Assembly: GCA_040285745.1 (NCBI GenBank)
Contig: JAUFOR010000004.1
Location: 868,001-932,000 of the forward strand
Length of the DNA stretch: 64,000 nucleotides
Origin: Barthelona sp. PCE
Lineage: Eukaryota; Metamonada: BaSk clade
Reading direction: 5' to 3'
The position numbers and the translations under genes are program-made. A model generated the notes under the pieces. That model ran no database searches. It was not told where the DNA came from and worked only from the letters and a program-made list of their open reading frames with translations. This document shows, one piece after another, positions 38,155 to 47,415 of this stretch. The first letter of the stretch is position 1. Every line of letters starts with the position of its first letter.

Positions 38155-38895
38155 ATGGCGTTCAATCCTCTTTTTGCTTTTGTCAATACGCTTGTACCTG
38201 ACTTGCTCAAAGAAAACAAGCGAATGGATGGCAGAGAGTTCAACTCAATGAGATCCATCGATTTGAAGATTTTAAGTGACTTTGGAGTGCAAATTTCTTT
38301 TGGGCAGACGGTAATTGTGGCCCGTGTATCGGCTGAAGTTGTAGAACCACTCCCACATCGACCATTTAGTGGTTTTTTCAAAACTTCGCTCAAAACACTT
38401 GGTTCAAATACAGATCTCAGACAGGAAGTCAACTCTGTCATCCAGACGGTCATGCGCCAAAGTAGGTTGCTGAATCTGGATTCTTTATGTGTTTCTGTTG
38501 GACAATCTGTGTATGAGGTTGTTCTTAACGTTGTCATCGTGCAAGATGATGGCAACTGCTTCGATGCTGCCATTCTTGCAGCGTCATGCGCTATGGCTTG
38601 CTTCAGACTCCCTGACGGTAATCCACTGAATATTCAAAATCTCCCTGTTGGAGTAACGTTTGCAACTCTGGAAAGTGATGGAGACCCCCTGTTGCTGCTG
38701 GATCCAACGTCTGAGGAGCTTGCAGCGTGTAGTGGCGCCATAACCGTCGCTGTCAATGAATATCGTGAAGTATGCAGCATATTCCAGCCTGGAGGTGTGT
38801 TATTAGGTGTTGATGCACTCAAGAATGTCATCGAGATGGCTCTAACGGCCTCAAAGTCATATCTTGAGGTGATTGCCTCGGTGAGTGAAAAATAA
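38155..38895 (+). CDS. EXOSC9: Exosome complex subunit RRP45 (RNase PH-like)
   Basis: 246 residues with an RNase PH fold. RMDGREFNSMR at the start, VQISFGQTVIVARVSAEVV, PHRPFSGFF, and VQDDGNCFDAAILAASCAMACFRLPD follow the RRP45/EXOSC9 pattern; the RPH-family phosphate site is not conserved, as expected for the structural subunits of the eukaryotic exosome ring. It is shorter than human EXOSC9 because the C-terminal extension is absent. The exosome core processes rRNA and degrades RNA 3' to 5'. The choice of RRP45 over RRP42/RRP43 rests on the PHRPFSGFF segment and is good but not certain. The ATG follows CTCCCTTTCA directly. Confidence 0.83.
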   Translation: MAFNPLFAFVNTLVPDLLKENKRMDGREFNSMRSIDLKILSDFGVQISFGQTVIVARVSAEVVEPLPHRPFSGFFKTSLKTLGSNTDLRQEVNSVIQTVMRQSRLLNLDSLCVSVGQSVYEVVLNVVIVQDDGNCFDAAILAASCAMACFRLPDGNPLNIQNLPVGVTFATLESDGDPLLLLDPTSEELAACSGAITVAVNEYREVCSIFQPGGVLLGVDALKNVIEMALTASKSYLEVIASVSEK

Positions 38896-38910
38896 CTTCA
38901 TTCTTTACAT

Positions 38911-40179
38911 CTAGTCCTTCCCACGGAACACGCTTGACTTCCTTTCACTGCGCAACTGTCTGATGGTGTTCTTAAGCTCCCTGCTGTCGTTATCATTTTT
39001 TGATAGGAGAGCTTTAAGTTCGTTCTGTAAACCCTGCTTTTCTGATCGTACTGCCGTCGACTTTTCTACATGTGCATGCTCCTTAATTCTATTAATTCGC
39101 GCATTTAGATCATTGTTGAGTTGTACAAGACGTCTGTTGTGCTTTTCTATCTCATCAATGCGCACGTTCTTCTCCCTTAATAAATTCTTCAACTTCTTCG
39201 CTTCTGCCTGAGCATTCTTCATCGCAACTACATTCACGTGGCGCTGCAGACTGCGCAGCTCCTGTTCCTTATCATGCAACATCTTCAACAGACCCTTATT
39301 CTCAAGCTCAACCTGGACAGCGTTCCGCAGCTCCCTTTGGAACTTATTGATTGTGTTTGTCTTGGACACTTCTGCACGTTGTAAGTTCTGCTGGTGCTCA
39401 CTACCCAGCTCTTCAATATGCCTTTGAAGCTTGTGAATACGTTGATCCTTAATGTCGACAATCTTCAAATCTGATTCGAGCCTCCTAATTCTGTTTTCGA
39501 GCATCTTGCGCTCCGTTCGGAGATCGTCCTCACGTGAACTGTAGTCCTGGACGAGCTTCTCATACTTCCCATGAAGTTCATCGTTGGCTGTTTGCAGTGC
39601 TAAAATCTCTTTTGCCTGCTCCTCGTTCTGTTGTGCCAGCGTCATAACACGCTTACTGTCAACCTGGTTCCGGCCTTTGATCTCCTGAATCTCTTTCTGC
39701 TCTTCCTCCTGCAGCCGTCTAATATCAGTATCCTTAACAACAAGCTGCTTCGTTAATTCTTCATTTTTCTGCTCCAAAGTTCCCACAAATGTCCGAAAGT
39801 CCCATTTGAATACATCTAATGTTGCTAAAAAGTCTTGCTGCTTTAATCGTTCACGTTCCCTATATTGATTAATATGCAAAATCTCTTCCCCTTTGTTGTG
39901 AGCCATACGGCTTTGCAGTTCAAGGGTAAGTGTGATAAATGCATCAACATATTTTTCAAAATCGTTGATCTTTGATCGGTAGCCCTTAACAATTTCTTCT
40001 TGATCATCGATACGTTTGTAAAGCGAATTTTTCTCGCTATTGTAACTTTGCACGCGCTTTTCCAACATTTCCATACGCTGAATCATCTCCTGATCGACAG
40101 AAACCATACTGGTTGTTGAAACTGTTGAACGTTGTGAAAAACTCGCATCTATGATAGAGTTTCTCCTATTCCTACTCAT
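38911..40179 (-). CDS. Coiled-coil protein, 422 residues
   Basis: From ATG 40179 (the frame upstream has only non-ATG codons). After a short Ser/Arg-rich head (MSRNRRNSIIDASF), residues 30-405 form an almost unbroken coiled coil with many Gln/Glu/Lys/Arg heptads. Weak resemblance in style to basal-body coiled-coil proteins (for example the BBOF1/CCDC176 group) is noted but not diagnostic. The stop is followed by ATGTAAAG, a likely poly(A) element. Convergent with the RRP45 gene, 15 bases between stops. Confidence 0.75.
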   Translation of the reverse strand: MSRNRRNSIIDASFSQRSTVSTTSMVSVDQEMIQRMEMLEKRVQSYNSEKNSLYKRIDDQEEIVKGYRSKINDFEKYVDAFITLTLELQSRMAHNKGEEILHINQYRERERLKQQDFLATLDVFKWDFRTFVGTLEQKNEELTKQLVVKDTDIRRLQEEEQKEIQEIKGRNQVDSKRVMTLAQQNEEQAKEILALQTANDELHGKYEKLVQDYSSREDDLRTERKMLENRIRRLESDLKIVDIKDQRIHKLQRHIEELGSEHQQNLQRAEVSKTNTINKFQRELRNAVQVELENKGLLKMLHDKEQELRSLQRHVNVVAMKNAQAEAKKLKNLLREKNVRIDEIEKHNRRLVQLNNDLNARINRIKEHAHVEKSTAVRSEKQGLQNELKALLSKNDNDSRELKNTIRQLRSERKSSVFRGKD

Positions 40180-40281
40180 TTTAACTGCCCTGAGCTGACA
40201 AAAAAGACCCTGCAAACAGAAAGGTTCCTATATACAAAAACAAGTTCCTTTTCACAGTAGCGCATAGCTTTCTGTTTCTTC

Positions 40282-42006
40282 ATGGATTTTGATGTGCTGT
40301 TTAACACACCCAGGCATCAGAAGCTTATAAAAAACAGCGATATCACACCAAATTTTTTTTCTGCAGGATTACCCGATTGGTACGTTGAATATGCAACTTA
40401 CATTCGGGACTTTGAGGGCAAACCTTCTTCATCCTTGAACGCGGCTGTTCTAAATATGTATTTCCCTGCGTTATGTGCAAGAGGTGCATTCTCTTCATTT
40501 AAAAACGTTGATCTGTCCACAATTGATGTAGAACCTCTTATTTTTGGATCCAACGGTTCGATCTCAGAATATGAATATGTGTTTCTTCTTCACTGTTTAC
40601 TTCTCCATGCATTAATGAATAATTCAATTGCTTCCTTGCTTTTTTTCCAAGTTTTTGAGTTGAATAATAGGTTTTCTTCAGATGTTTCGGCGGATTTAGC
40701 AAATTTTCTTGCCATTTTCTTCATTAATCACGACAATAATTTCGATATTCCTTTTCACACAATCATGAAGTTCATCAAGGAAGACCGTGTCCTGTTATTT
40801 CTATATGCATATCACAAAACAAAGTCATTACACAAATTTTTTCGCTCATTTACCGATAGAAAGAAGTGCGCATCAGCAGACATAAACGTGTTGCGTGCGA
40901 TTGCTCTTCTCCAGCTTCCATTCGATTATAATTTATCGTTTCGGGGAAAGCACTTACCACGAGATGGAACGATCACTACCATAATTAATGTCCGTGATGT
41001 TTTCTGTACAGTTGGGCCACGTGTCATTCGTGAGCTGCTCATGCTTCGTTGCACAGACGACCTGTTCAAAGTTGCGCATATTGTAATGACAGTTGCCTAT
41101 TTATTTTCAGATGACCCTTCGTTCCAACCCATTATTGATAGTCTTGACAGTATGTGTGAACTTTGTGTTCAGGTTGCTAGACGGGAACCGAACGATGTAT
41201 ACGCTGTGCCACCGTCATCCATCTACGATGCTTTGTTACGATTCAACAACCTTACCCGACCTGCCCAATGGGATGTCCTCCATAGACAATTGACGAAGCG
41301 CCGACACGCAATCGATACTGGGGACAAGTGGGCGACGCTGAAGTTTATGTTGCACAAATTAATCGAGCAATGTGGCTCTCACCCAATGCTTCTGTTGTAC
41401 CGCCTTGTGATTGCTGCTGACGAAGATGATTTCACAGTACTAGCATCAACACTCGAAACGATAGTGCAACTGTGTGCAGGGACGAGCATATTTAGCCATT
41501 TCTTTTTTTTTTCGTACCCGATGCCACACTGCTTCCTGGATCGTAACCGCCCAAAAGAAGCACGGATAGCTTTTCTTTCCCATGCGATATTTACAGCTAT
41601 GTCGTGTTTCATCAAGCGCGGTGCTATAAGTGATCTCAATGCCAAGAACTTTGGGGCATTGTGGGAAATGCACACAAGATCAAAGGATCTTAGCGATGAT
41701 CCACTCCGTGATCTCATTGCTACGTTTGCTGGTGATAAAACTGCACTGACACGCTTAACTTCTTCTTTCAGTCGTATGAATCCGTATCAAGCTTTTCAAT
41801 ACGGTGCAGCTCTCACCGTATTAGATGCATCTTTTGGACTTGCATGTTGTCCATATCTTGATGAAGAGCATAAATTCTTTGAGATGTACCTCAATTTCGT
41901 ATTGGATAATACCCCTGAAGTCAATGAATTACTCGAAGCAAAATTGAAACAGGTGCCTTTACTTCCAGATTGTTTTCTCAAAACGCACCTTCCGAAATGT
42001 AAATAG
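40282..42006 (+). CDS. Unrecognised 574-residue helical protein
   Basis: Predicted mainly helical, rich in Leu, Phe, Ser and Asp with no low-complexity segments and no membrane segment long enough to be convincing; one Phe-rich patch (SHFFFFSYP, about 403-411) is notable. The pattern of amphipathic helices fits a solenoid. No family recognised. GTTCCTTTTCACAG lies about 30 bases upstream of the ATG. The stop is embedded in TGTAAATAG, the likely poly(A) element. Confidence 0.75.
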   Translation: MDFDVLFNTPRHQKLIKNSDITPNFFSAGLPDWYVEYATYIRDFEGKPSSSLNAAVLNMYFPALCARGAFSSFKNVDLSTIDVEPLIFGSNGSISEYEYVFLLHCLLLHALMNNSIASLLFFQVFELNNRFSSDVSADLANFLAIFFINHDNNFDIPFHTIMKFIKEDRVLLFLYAYHKTKSLHKFFRSFTDRKKCASADINVLRAIALLQLPFDYNLSFRGKHLPRDGTITTIINVRDVFCTVGPRVIRELLMLRCTDDLFKVAHIVMTVAYLFSDDPSFQPIIDSLDSMCELCVQVARREPNDVYAVPPSSIYDALLRFNNLTRPAQWDVLHRQLTKRRHAIDTGDKWATLKFMLHKLIEQCGSHPMLLLYRLVIAADEDDFTVLASTLETIVQLCAGTSIFSHFFFFSYPMPHCFLDRNRPKEARIAFLSHAIFTAMSCFIKRGAISDLNAKNFGALWEMHTRSKDLSDDPLRDLIATFAGDKTALTRLTSSFSRMNPYQAFQYGAALTVLDASFGLACCPYLDEEHKFFEMYLNFVLDNTPEVNELLEAKLKQVPLLPDCFLKTHLPKCK

Positions 42007-42315
42007 CACTCCTAAACCCACAATTTTTATTATTAACATGCATAACTAGCTAAAAGAATAGAAAAACAATCCAACATTATGCCTACCATATATTTAACGT
42101 CCTAACATGCATTAACACTCAGATTATTTGCTGAAGACACGTTGAAAATGGATAAAAAAAGAATTACAAGAGGAAAAAACCTATTCACTCCTATAACATA
42201 TTTAGCAGCTTTTCTTCTACCATTTTCCACCTAAACATCGATTTTAAATCAGTAAAACTCTCTCTGTATCACTCCAAAGCACTTCTTCCTTCTTTTTGCA
42301 TATTTTACTTTTATC
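42007..42315. other. AT-rich intergenic region, RPL7A promoter
   Basis: 309 bases without a gene. Pyrimidine-rich near its end (CTTCTTCCTTC) like the region before RPS15. Nothing else seen. Confidence 0.55.
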
Positions 42316-43174
42316 ATGGCTAAGAATCAATTATCTCGTGCCCCTAAGCGTGCCTCCAAGAACGGTCCCAAGGCTGAAGCCGGCAAGGCCTCCCTCTTCG
42401 AAGCCAAGCCTAAGACTTACGGTGTCGCCGACATCCAGCCTAAGCGTGATTTGACTCACTTTGTCAAGTTCCCTCGCTATGTTCGCCTCCAGAGAACCAA
42501 GAAGGTTCTTCTTCAGCGTGTCAAGCAACCTGGTAACATTAATCAGTTCAACCATACTCTTTCTGCCAACGTTCTCAACGAGATCAACGCTATGGTCATG
42601 AAGAAGTACCGTCCTGAGTCTACCCAGGAGAAGAAGGTGCGTATTCGCGCTAACGCCGAGGCTCGTCTTCAGGAAGGTGAGACCACTGATGCTCCTCTTG
42701 CTGTTAAGTTTGGTATCAACTTTGTCACCAAGCTCATCGAGCAGAAGAAGGCTAAACTGGTTCTCATTGCCGCTGATGTTGATCCCATCGAGGTATGATT
42801 TATTTATTCAGTTTTCAATGGGTTTTTTAGAGAGTTTACCCTCTCAATGACTTTTTTTAGGTTCCTTTTGGAACTGATGACCTAACCCGATATTTTCTTA
42901 CTTTTAGATTGTTATGTGGATGCCTGCTCTTTGCACCAAGATGGATATCCCCTACGCCATTGTTCCTTCCAAGTCTGTTCTTGGTAAGATGGTTCACCTC
43001 AAGACTGCCGCTTGTGTTGCCGTCACCGACGTTCTCGCTGCTGATGAGGCTAAGTTTGTTAAGTTCTGCGACCACTGTCGTATGGAGTTCAACGATAACT
43101 ACGCCATTCGTCAGAGAGAGCTTGGTGGCCTCAAGCTTTCCGATAAGTCTACTCACAAGAACTCTAAGCAGTAA
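42316..43174 (+). CDS. RPL7A: 60S ribosomal protein L7A (eL8), two exons
   Basis: Exons 42316-42792 and 42908-43174 give 247 residues. The family signature is split by the intron: VLIAADVDPIE at the end of exon 1 continues as IVMWMPALCTKMDIPYAIV in exon 2, exactly as in RPL7A homologues (DVDPIE-LV..LPALC.KM..PY.II). Without splicing, translation ends two codons past the junction at TGA. Further family segments are HFVKFPRYVRLQRTKKVL in exon 1 and KMVHLKTAACVAVTDV in exon 2. eL8 binds 25S rRNA in the large subunit. Codon use is strongly biased. TAA is followed by TGA and then AAGTAAAG. Confidence 0.95.
42793..42907 (+). other. Spliceosomal intron of RPL7A (115 bp, phase 0)
   Basis: Begins GTATGA and ends TTTCTTACTTTTAG. 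A candidate branch point CTAAC lies at 42882-42886, with its A 22 bases before the AG. An upstream pyrimidine-rich CTTTTTTTAG (42851-42860) could act as a cryptic acceptor. This is the only intron in the window supported by protein homology on both sides. Confidence 0.9.
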
Positions 43175-43476
43175 TGATAACTCACAAGTAAAGCACATCA
43201 CCAAAAGAATTGTATTGCATCATTATTATAAAACAGAAACGAACTGCATTACCAATAAACAAATCATCTCTTTTAATTCACTTTCAAGTACCAAATATTG
43301 ATAAAACCTCATCGACATAACTAACAATCTCATCAAATAGCTAAACTGAGAATGGACCCCCGAAAAGCCAAAATTCTAAAACACGTTTTTGTGTCATTTA
43401 AATATGTGTACATGTTTATTTAAACTAAAAAACGACAGAAAATCCAGTAAAATGTCTGAAATAACTTTACAACCTG

Positions 43477-43492
43477 TTAACCCTTTTTTAAC
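43477..43492 (+). promoter_or_regulatory. TTAACCC-T(n) core promoter element of vWA gene copy 1
   Basis: TTAACCCTTTTTTAAC ends 12 bases before ATG 43505; the identical element is repeated before copy 2 at 45576-45591. Confidence 0.5.
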
Positions 43493-43504
43493 ATTAATCC
43501 TACA

Positions 43505-45145
43505 ATGCAAATAGAACAAATTTCATTCCTACAATCCAAACGCGAGCAAGAAACTGGCCTAGAACACAACTTTGGTATTCTACCTCTCAAGGTACCAAGT
43601 GGTGATGTTATGAACAGTAAGTACAATATTGTAATCCAATCAGACAGATCCGGTAGTATGGCCCTTGACGCCAGTCAAGAAGGAGGACAAACTTGTATGC
43701 AGCTTACTAAGAAAACTATTAAGTCAATTATTAAGTTTCTTGGTGATATCTCAACTAAAAGCAATGTTGAGATCATACTGACGATTCTTTTCTTCGACCA
43801 TGCTGTTGAAGCCTGCTTTGAGACCATAGCTGTCACCAAAGAAAACGCTCAAGAGCTTTGTGATCAAGTTGAACAGTGGGACTCTCGTGGCCAAACAAAC
43901 ATGTTTGATGCCATCAATCGCTGTGAAGAGTACTACCGTGAGGAATACCAGAACATATCTATCAATCTCACAGATGGTCAGCCCAACTGCTCTCACACAA
44001 AATCACACCAAATGCAACGCAATCTGAACCCAATAGTGCGTGACAACTTCGAACACAACCTTATCGGCTTTGGTATGAGTCACAATGAGAAGTTATTGTA
44101 TACTCTCTCTAAACTCCTCAAAGGTGATTATTATTTTGTTGACAACGTCGAAAACTGTGGTATGATCTACGGTGAGATTCTTAACAAAGTTCTGTATAAG
44201 CGCTACACAGACATTGAACTGTCCAGCGAGATTATTGAGTTCTACGACCACCTAACGGGTGACTGGGTGAAAAATCTCAAGATCAAGTCAATGTTCTGTG
44301 ACGAAGAGGATACCATCCACCTTCGAATGGGATGGGACGTTGCCATCGCTGAACCTCTTGTCGTAAAGATCAAGTATACCGATTTGGAAGAAAATGAAGT
44401 CATTGAGCAAGATATGCTTATTGGTGCTGACGTTTATGACTCCAGCGCAGAATCCCCTATCGGTGACAGAGATCTTGAGGTGCACAAGTACCTTTTCCGC
44501 CAACGTGCCGTTGAGCTCATGTTCCAGTTTAATGAGAAATATTCTATCGAGCATGAAGACAATAAGCTTCCAAACCTTATCACTCCCGGACCAGCACCTT
44601 TAAAGATCAGGCGAAAAACGAAGAGACCAACCAGACCGCCTGTTCAGGCATTCCAACCTGAACCTCAACCTCAACCTCAACCTACCGAGTTGGATGAGCT
44701 GAAGGGAAAGGTCGAGACTCTCTTTGAGGAGATCAAGGTCTTCATCACCGATAAAGGGCTCGATGACGACCTCTTCATGACTCAGATCTTGGATGATCTC
44801 AGTGTTACGTTCCAGCAGATCGAGTTGAGTTCTGAAACAAACAACCGCGCTACTAATGTTTTCGGACTTGGTAGATATATCTCTCAATGTCGTCACAGAG
44901 CCTACAATATTGCCCAATGCGATTTTGAGAGCCTCAATCCCACCCCCCAAGTAAGAGCTTTTGGAGCATCAAGGGCTGCTATGGGTGCACCAATGCTTGC
45001 TATGGCTGGTGTTGCTCCTTCTGGTCCTCCTGGAGCCGGTAGAATGAGGAAAAAGAAGTCAATTGTATCGCATAAACAATCATCCAATGTTTTCAACGCC
45101 TATGCCAATGAACTGCAACAAGACATCATGACTTCTTTGAAGTAA
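43505..45145 (+). CDS. von Willebrand factor A domain protein, copy 1
   Basis: 546 residues, no signal peptide or membrane segment, so cytosolic or nuclear. The vWA domain (about 38-235) has a complete metal-ion-dependent adhesion site: D47-R-S49-G-S51, T131 (GQTNM) and D157 (LTDGQ), so it should bind Mg2+ and a protein ligand. A beta-rich domain follows (about 240-350), then a helical segment starting YLFRQRAVELMFQFN, a Pro/Gln dipeptide run (PEPQPQPQPTE, about 389-399), a helical region and a Gly/Pro/Ala-rich patch near 505-520 before a basic tail. The order vWA, beta domain, helical segment is like intracellular vWA proteins of amoebae and other protists; the partner is unknown. A TGTAAAT element follows the stop by 8 bases. 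Confidence 0.9.
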   Translation: MQIEQISFLQSKREQETGLEHNFGILPLKVPSGDVMNSKYNIVIQSDRSGSMALDASQEGGQTCMQLTKKTIKSIIKFLGDISTKSNVEIILTILFFDHAVEACFETIAVTKENAQELCDQVEQWDSRGQTNMFDAINRCEEYYREEYQNISINLTDGQPNCSHTKSHQMQRNLNPIVRDNFEHNLIGFGMSHNEKLLYTLSKLLKGDYYFVDNVENCGMIYGEILNKVLYKRYTDIELSSEIIEFYDHLTGDWVKNLKIKSMFCDEEDTIHLRMGWDVAIAEPLVVKIKYTDLEENEVIEQDMLIGADVYDSSAESPIGDRDLEVHKYLFRQRAVELMFQFNEKYSIEHEDNKLPNLITPGPAPLKIRRKTKRPTRPPVQAFQPEPQPQPQPTELDELKGKVETLFEEIKVFITDKGLDDDLFMTQILDDLSVTFQQIELSSETNNRATNVFGLGRYISQCRHRAYNIAQCDFESLNPTPQVRAFGASRAAMGAPMLAMAGVAPSGPPGAGRMRKKKSIVSHKQSSNVFNAYANELQQDIMTSLK

Positions 45146-45153
45146 CATGACCG

Positions 45154-45160
45154 TGTAAAT
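45154..45160 (+). terminator. Putative poly(A) element TGTAAAT
   Basis: TGTAAAT begins 9 bases after the vWA copy 1 stop and is repeated identically after copy 2 (47253-47259). Confidence 0.4.
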
Positions 45161-45603
45161 AAAAAATTTTTACTTTGCACTTGTAATTTTTGTGTGAGAA
45201 GACAACCTGTTAAACTTCATTGAATTAAGCGCCTAATTCCGTCAATTACGGCTGAACAAGAAAATGGAACATTAATTTCAAAACAAAATATCTAAAAACC
45301 AATGGAGATCATATTGCATCATTATTATAAAACAGAAACGAACTGCATTACCAATAAACAAATCATCTCTTTTAATTCACTTTCAAGTACCAAATATTGA
45401 TAAAACCTCATCGACATAACTAACAATCTCATCAAATAGCTAAACTGAGAATGGACCCCCGAAAAGCCAAAATTCTAAAACACGTTTTTGTGTCATTTAA
45501 ATATGTGTACATGTTTATTTAAACTAAAAAACGACAGAAAATCCAGTAAAATGTCTGAAATAACTTTACAACCTGTTAACCCTTTTTTAACATTAATCCT
45601 ACA

Positions 45604-47244
45604 ATGCAAATAGAACAAATTTCATTCCTACAATCCAAACGCGAGCAAGAAACTGGCCTAGAACACAACTTTGGTATTCTACCTCTCAAGGTACCAAGTG
45701 GTGATGTTATGAACAGTAAGTACAATATTGTAATCCAATCAGACAGATCCGGTAGTATGGCCCTTGACGCCAGTCAAGAAGGAGGACAAACTTGTATGCA
45801 GCTTACTAAGAAAACTATTAAGTCAATTATTAAGTTTCTTGGTGATATCTCAACTAAAAGCAATGTTGAGATCATACTGACGATTCTTTTCTTCGACCAT
45901 GCTGTTGAAGCCTGCTTTGAGACCATAGCTGTCACCAAAGAAAACGCTCAAGAGCTTTGTGATCAAGTTGAACAGTGGGACTCTCGTGGCCAAACAAACA
46001 TGTTTGATGCCATCAATCGCTGTGAAGAGTACTACCGTGAGGAATACCAGAACATATCTATCAATCTCACAGATGGTCAGCCCAACTGCTCTCACACAAA
46101 ATCACACCAAATGCAACGCAATCTGAACCCAATAGTGCGTGACAACTTCGAACACAACCTTATCGGCTTTGGTATGAGTCACAATGAGAAGTTATTGTAT
46201 ACTCTCTCTAAACTCCTCAAAGGTGATTATTATTTTGTTGACAACGTCGAAAACTGTGGTATGATCTACGGTGAGATTCTTAACAAAGTTCTGTATAAGC
46301 GCTACACAGACATTGAACTGTCCAGCGAGATTATTGAGTTCTACGACCACCTAACGGGTGACTGGGTGAAAAATCTCAAGATCAAGTCAATGTTCTGTGA
46401 CGAAGAGGATACCATCCACCTTCGAATGGGATGGGACGTTGCCATCGCTGAACCTCTTGTCGTAAAGATCAAGTATACCGATTTGGAAGAAAATGAAGTC
46501 ATTGAGCAAGATATGCTTATTGGTGCTGACGTTTATGACTCCAGCGCAGAATCCCCTATCGGTGACAGAGATCTTGAGGTGCACAAGTACCTTTTCCGCC
46601 AACGTGCCGTTGAGCTCATGTTCCAGTTTAATGAGAAATATTCTATCGAGCATGAAGACAATAAGCTTCCAAACCTTATCACTCCCGGACCAGCACCTTT
46701 AAAGATCAGGCGAAAAACGAAGAGACCAACCAGACCGCCTGTTCAGGCATTCCAACCTGAACCTCAACCTCAACCTCAACCTACCGAGTTGGATGAGCTG
46801 AAGGGAAAGGTCGAGACTCTCTTTGAGGAGATCAAGGTCTTCATCACCGATAAAGGGCTCGATGACGACCTCTTCATGACTCAGATCTTGGATGATCTCA
46901 GTGTTACGTTCCAGCAGATCGAGTTGAGTTCTGAAACAAACAACCGCGCTACTAATGTTTTCGGACTTGGTAGATATATCTCTCAATGTCGTCACAGAGC
47001 CTACAATATTGCCCAATGCGATTTTGAGAGCCTCAATCCCACCCCCCAAGTAAGAGCTTTTGGAGCATCAAGGGCTGCTATGGGTGCACCAATGCTTGCT
47101 ATGGCTGGTGTTGCTCCTTCTGGTCCTCCTGGAGCCGGTAGAATGAGGAAAAAGAAGTCAATTGTATCGCATAAACAATCATCCAATGTTTTCAACGCCT
47201 ATGCCAATGAACTGCAACAAGACATCATGACTTCTTTGAAGTAA
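45604..47244 (+). CDS. von Willebrand factor A domain protein, copy 2
   Basis: The 546-residue product is identical at every position to copy 1 (43505-45145), and the promoter-proximal and 3' flanking DNA is duplicated with it, so both copies should be expressed alike. The vWA metal site (DRSGS, GQTNM, LTDGQ) is complete here as well. Identity including silent positions points to a very recent duplication, to ongoing gene conversion, or to an assembly artefact; sequence alone cannot separate these. Confidence 0.88.
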   Translation: MQIEQISFLQSKREQETGLEHNFGILPLKVPSGDVMNSKYNIVIQSDRSGSMALDASQEGGQTCMQLTKKTIKSIIKFLGDISTKSNVEIILTILFFDHAVEACFETIAVTKENAQELCDQVEQWDSRGQTNMFDAINRCEEYYREEYQNISINLTDGQPNCSHTKSHQMQRNLNPIVRDNFEHNLIGFGMSHNEKLLYTLSKLLKGDYYFVDNVENCGMIYGEILNKVLYKRYTDIELSSEIIEFYDHLTGDWVKNLKIKSMFCDEEDTIHLRMGWDVAIAEPLVVKIKYTDLEENEVIEQDMLIGADVYDSSAESPIGDRDLEVHKYLFRQRAVELMFQFNEKYSIEHEDNKLPNLITPGPAPLKIRRKTKRPTRPPVQAFQPEPQPQPQPTELDELKGKVETLFEEIKVFITDKGLDDDLFMTQILDDLSVTFQQIELSSETNNRATNVFGLGRYISQCRHRAYNIAQCDFESLNPTPQVRAFGASRAAMGAPMLAMAGVAPSGPPGAGRMRKKKSIVSHKQSSNVFNAYANELQQDIMTSLK

Positions 47245-47415
47245 CATGACCGTGTAAATAAAAAATTTTTACTTTGCACTTGTAATTTTTGTGTGAGAAG
47301 ACAACCTGTTAAACTTCATTGAATTAAGCGCCTAATTCCGTCAATTACGGCTGAACAAGAAAATGGAACATTAATTTCAAAACAAAATATCTAAAAACCA
47401 ATGGAGATCATATTG

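Larger units (their letters stand above)
43213..47415. repeat. 2099-bp tandem duplication (two copies) with a vWA gene in each
   Basis: Copy 1 is 43213-45311 and copy 2 is 45312-47410, offset 2099 bases, followed by TATTG, which also starts each copy. All stretches I compared are identical, including the 292 bases before and 166 bases after the gene, and the two 546-residue proteins are identical. TATTG at both breakpoints is a 5-base microhomology. Confidence 0.95.

Noticed and set aside
42793-42907. TGATGA inside the RPL7A intron as a box C/D snoRNA
   Set aside because: TGATGA is preceded by C instead of purine, and no properly spaced D box or terminal stem was found.
44660-44690. CCTCAA repeats in the vWA genes as a microsatellite or CRISPR-like array
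   Set aside because: It is a short in-frame Pro-Gln codon run, present identically in both copies; no array structure.
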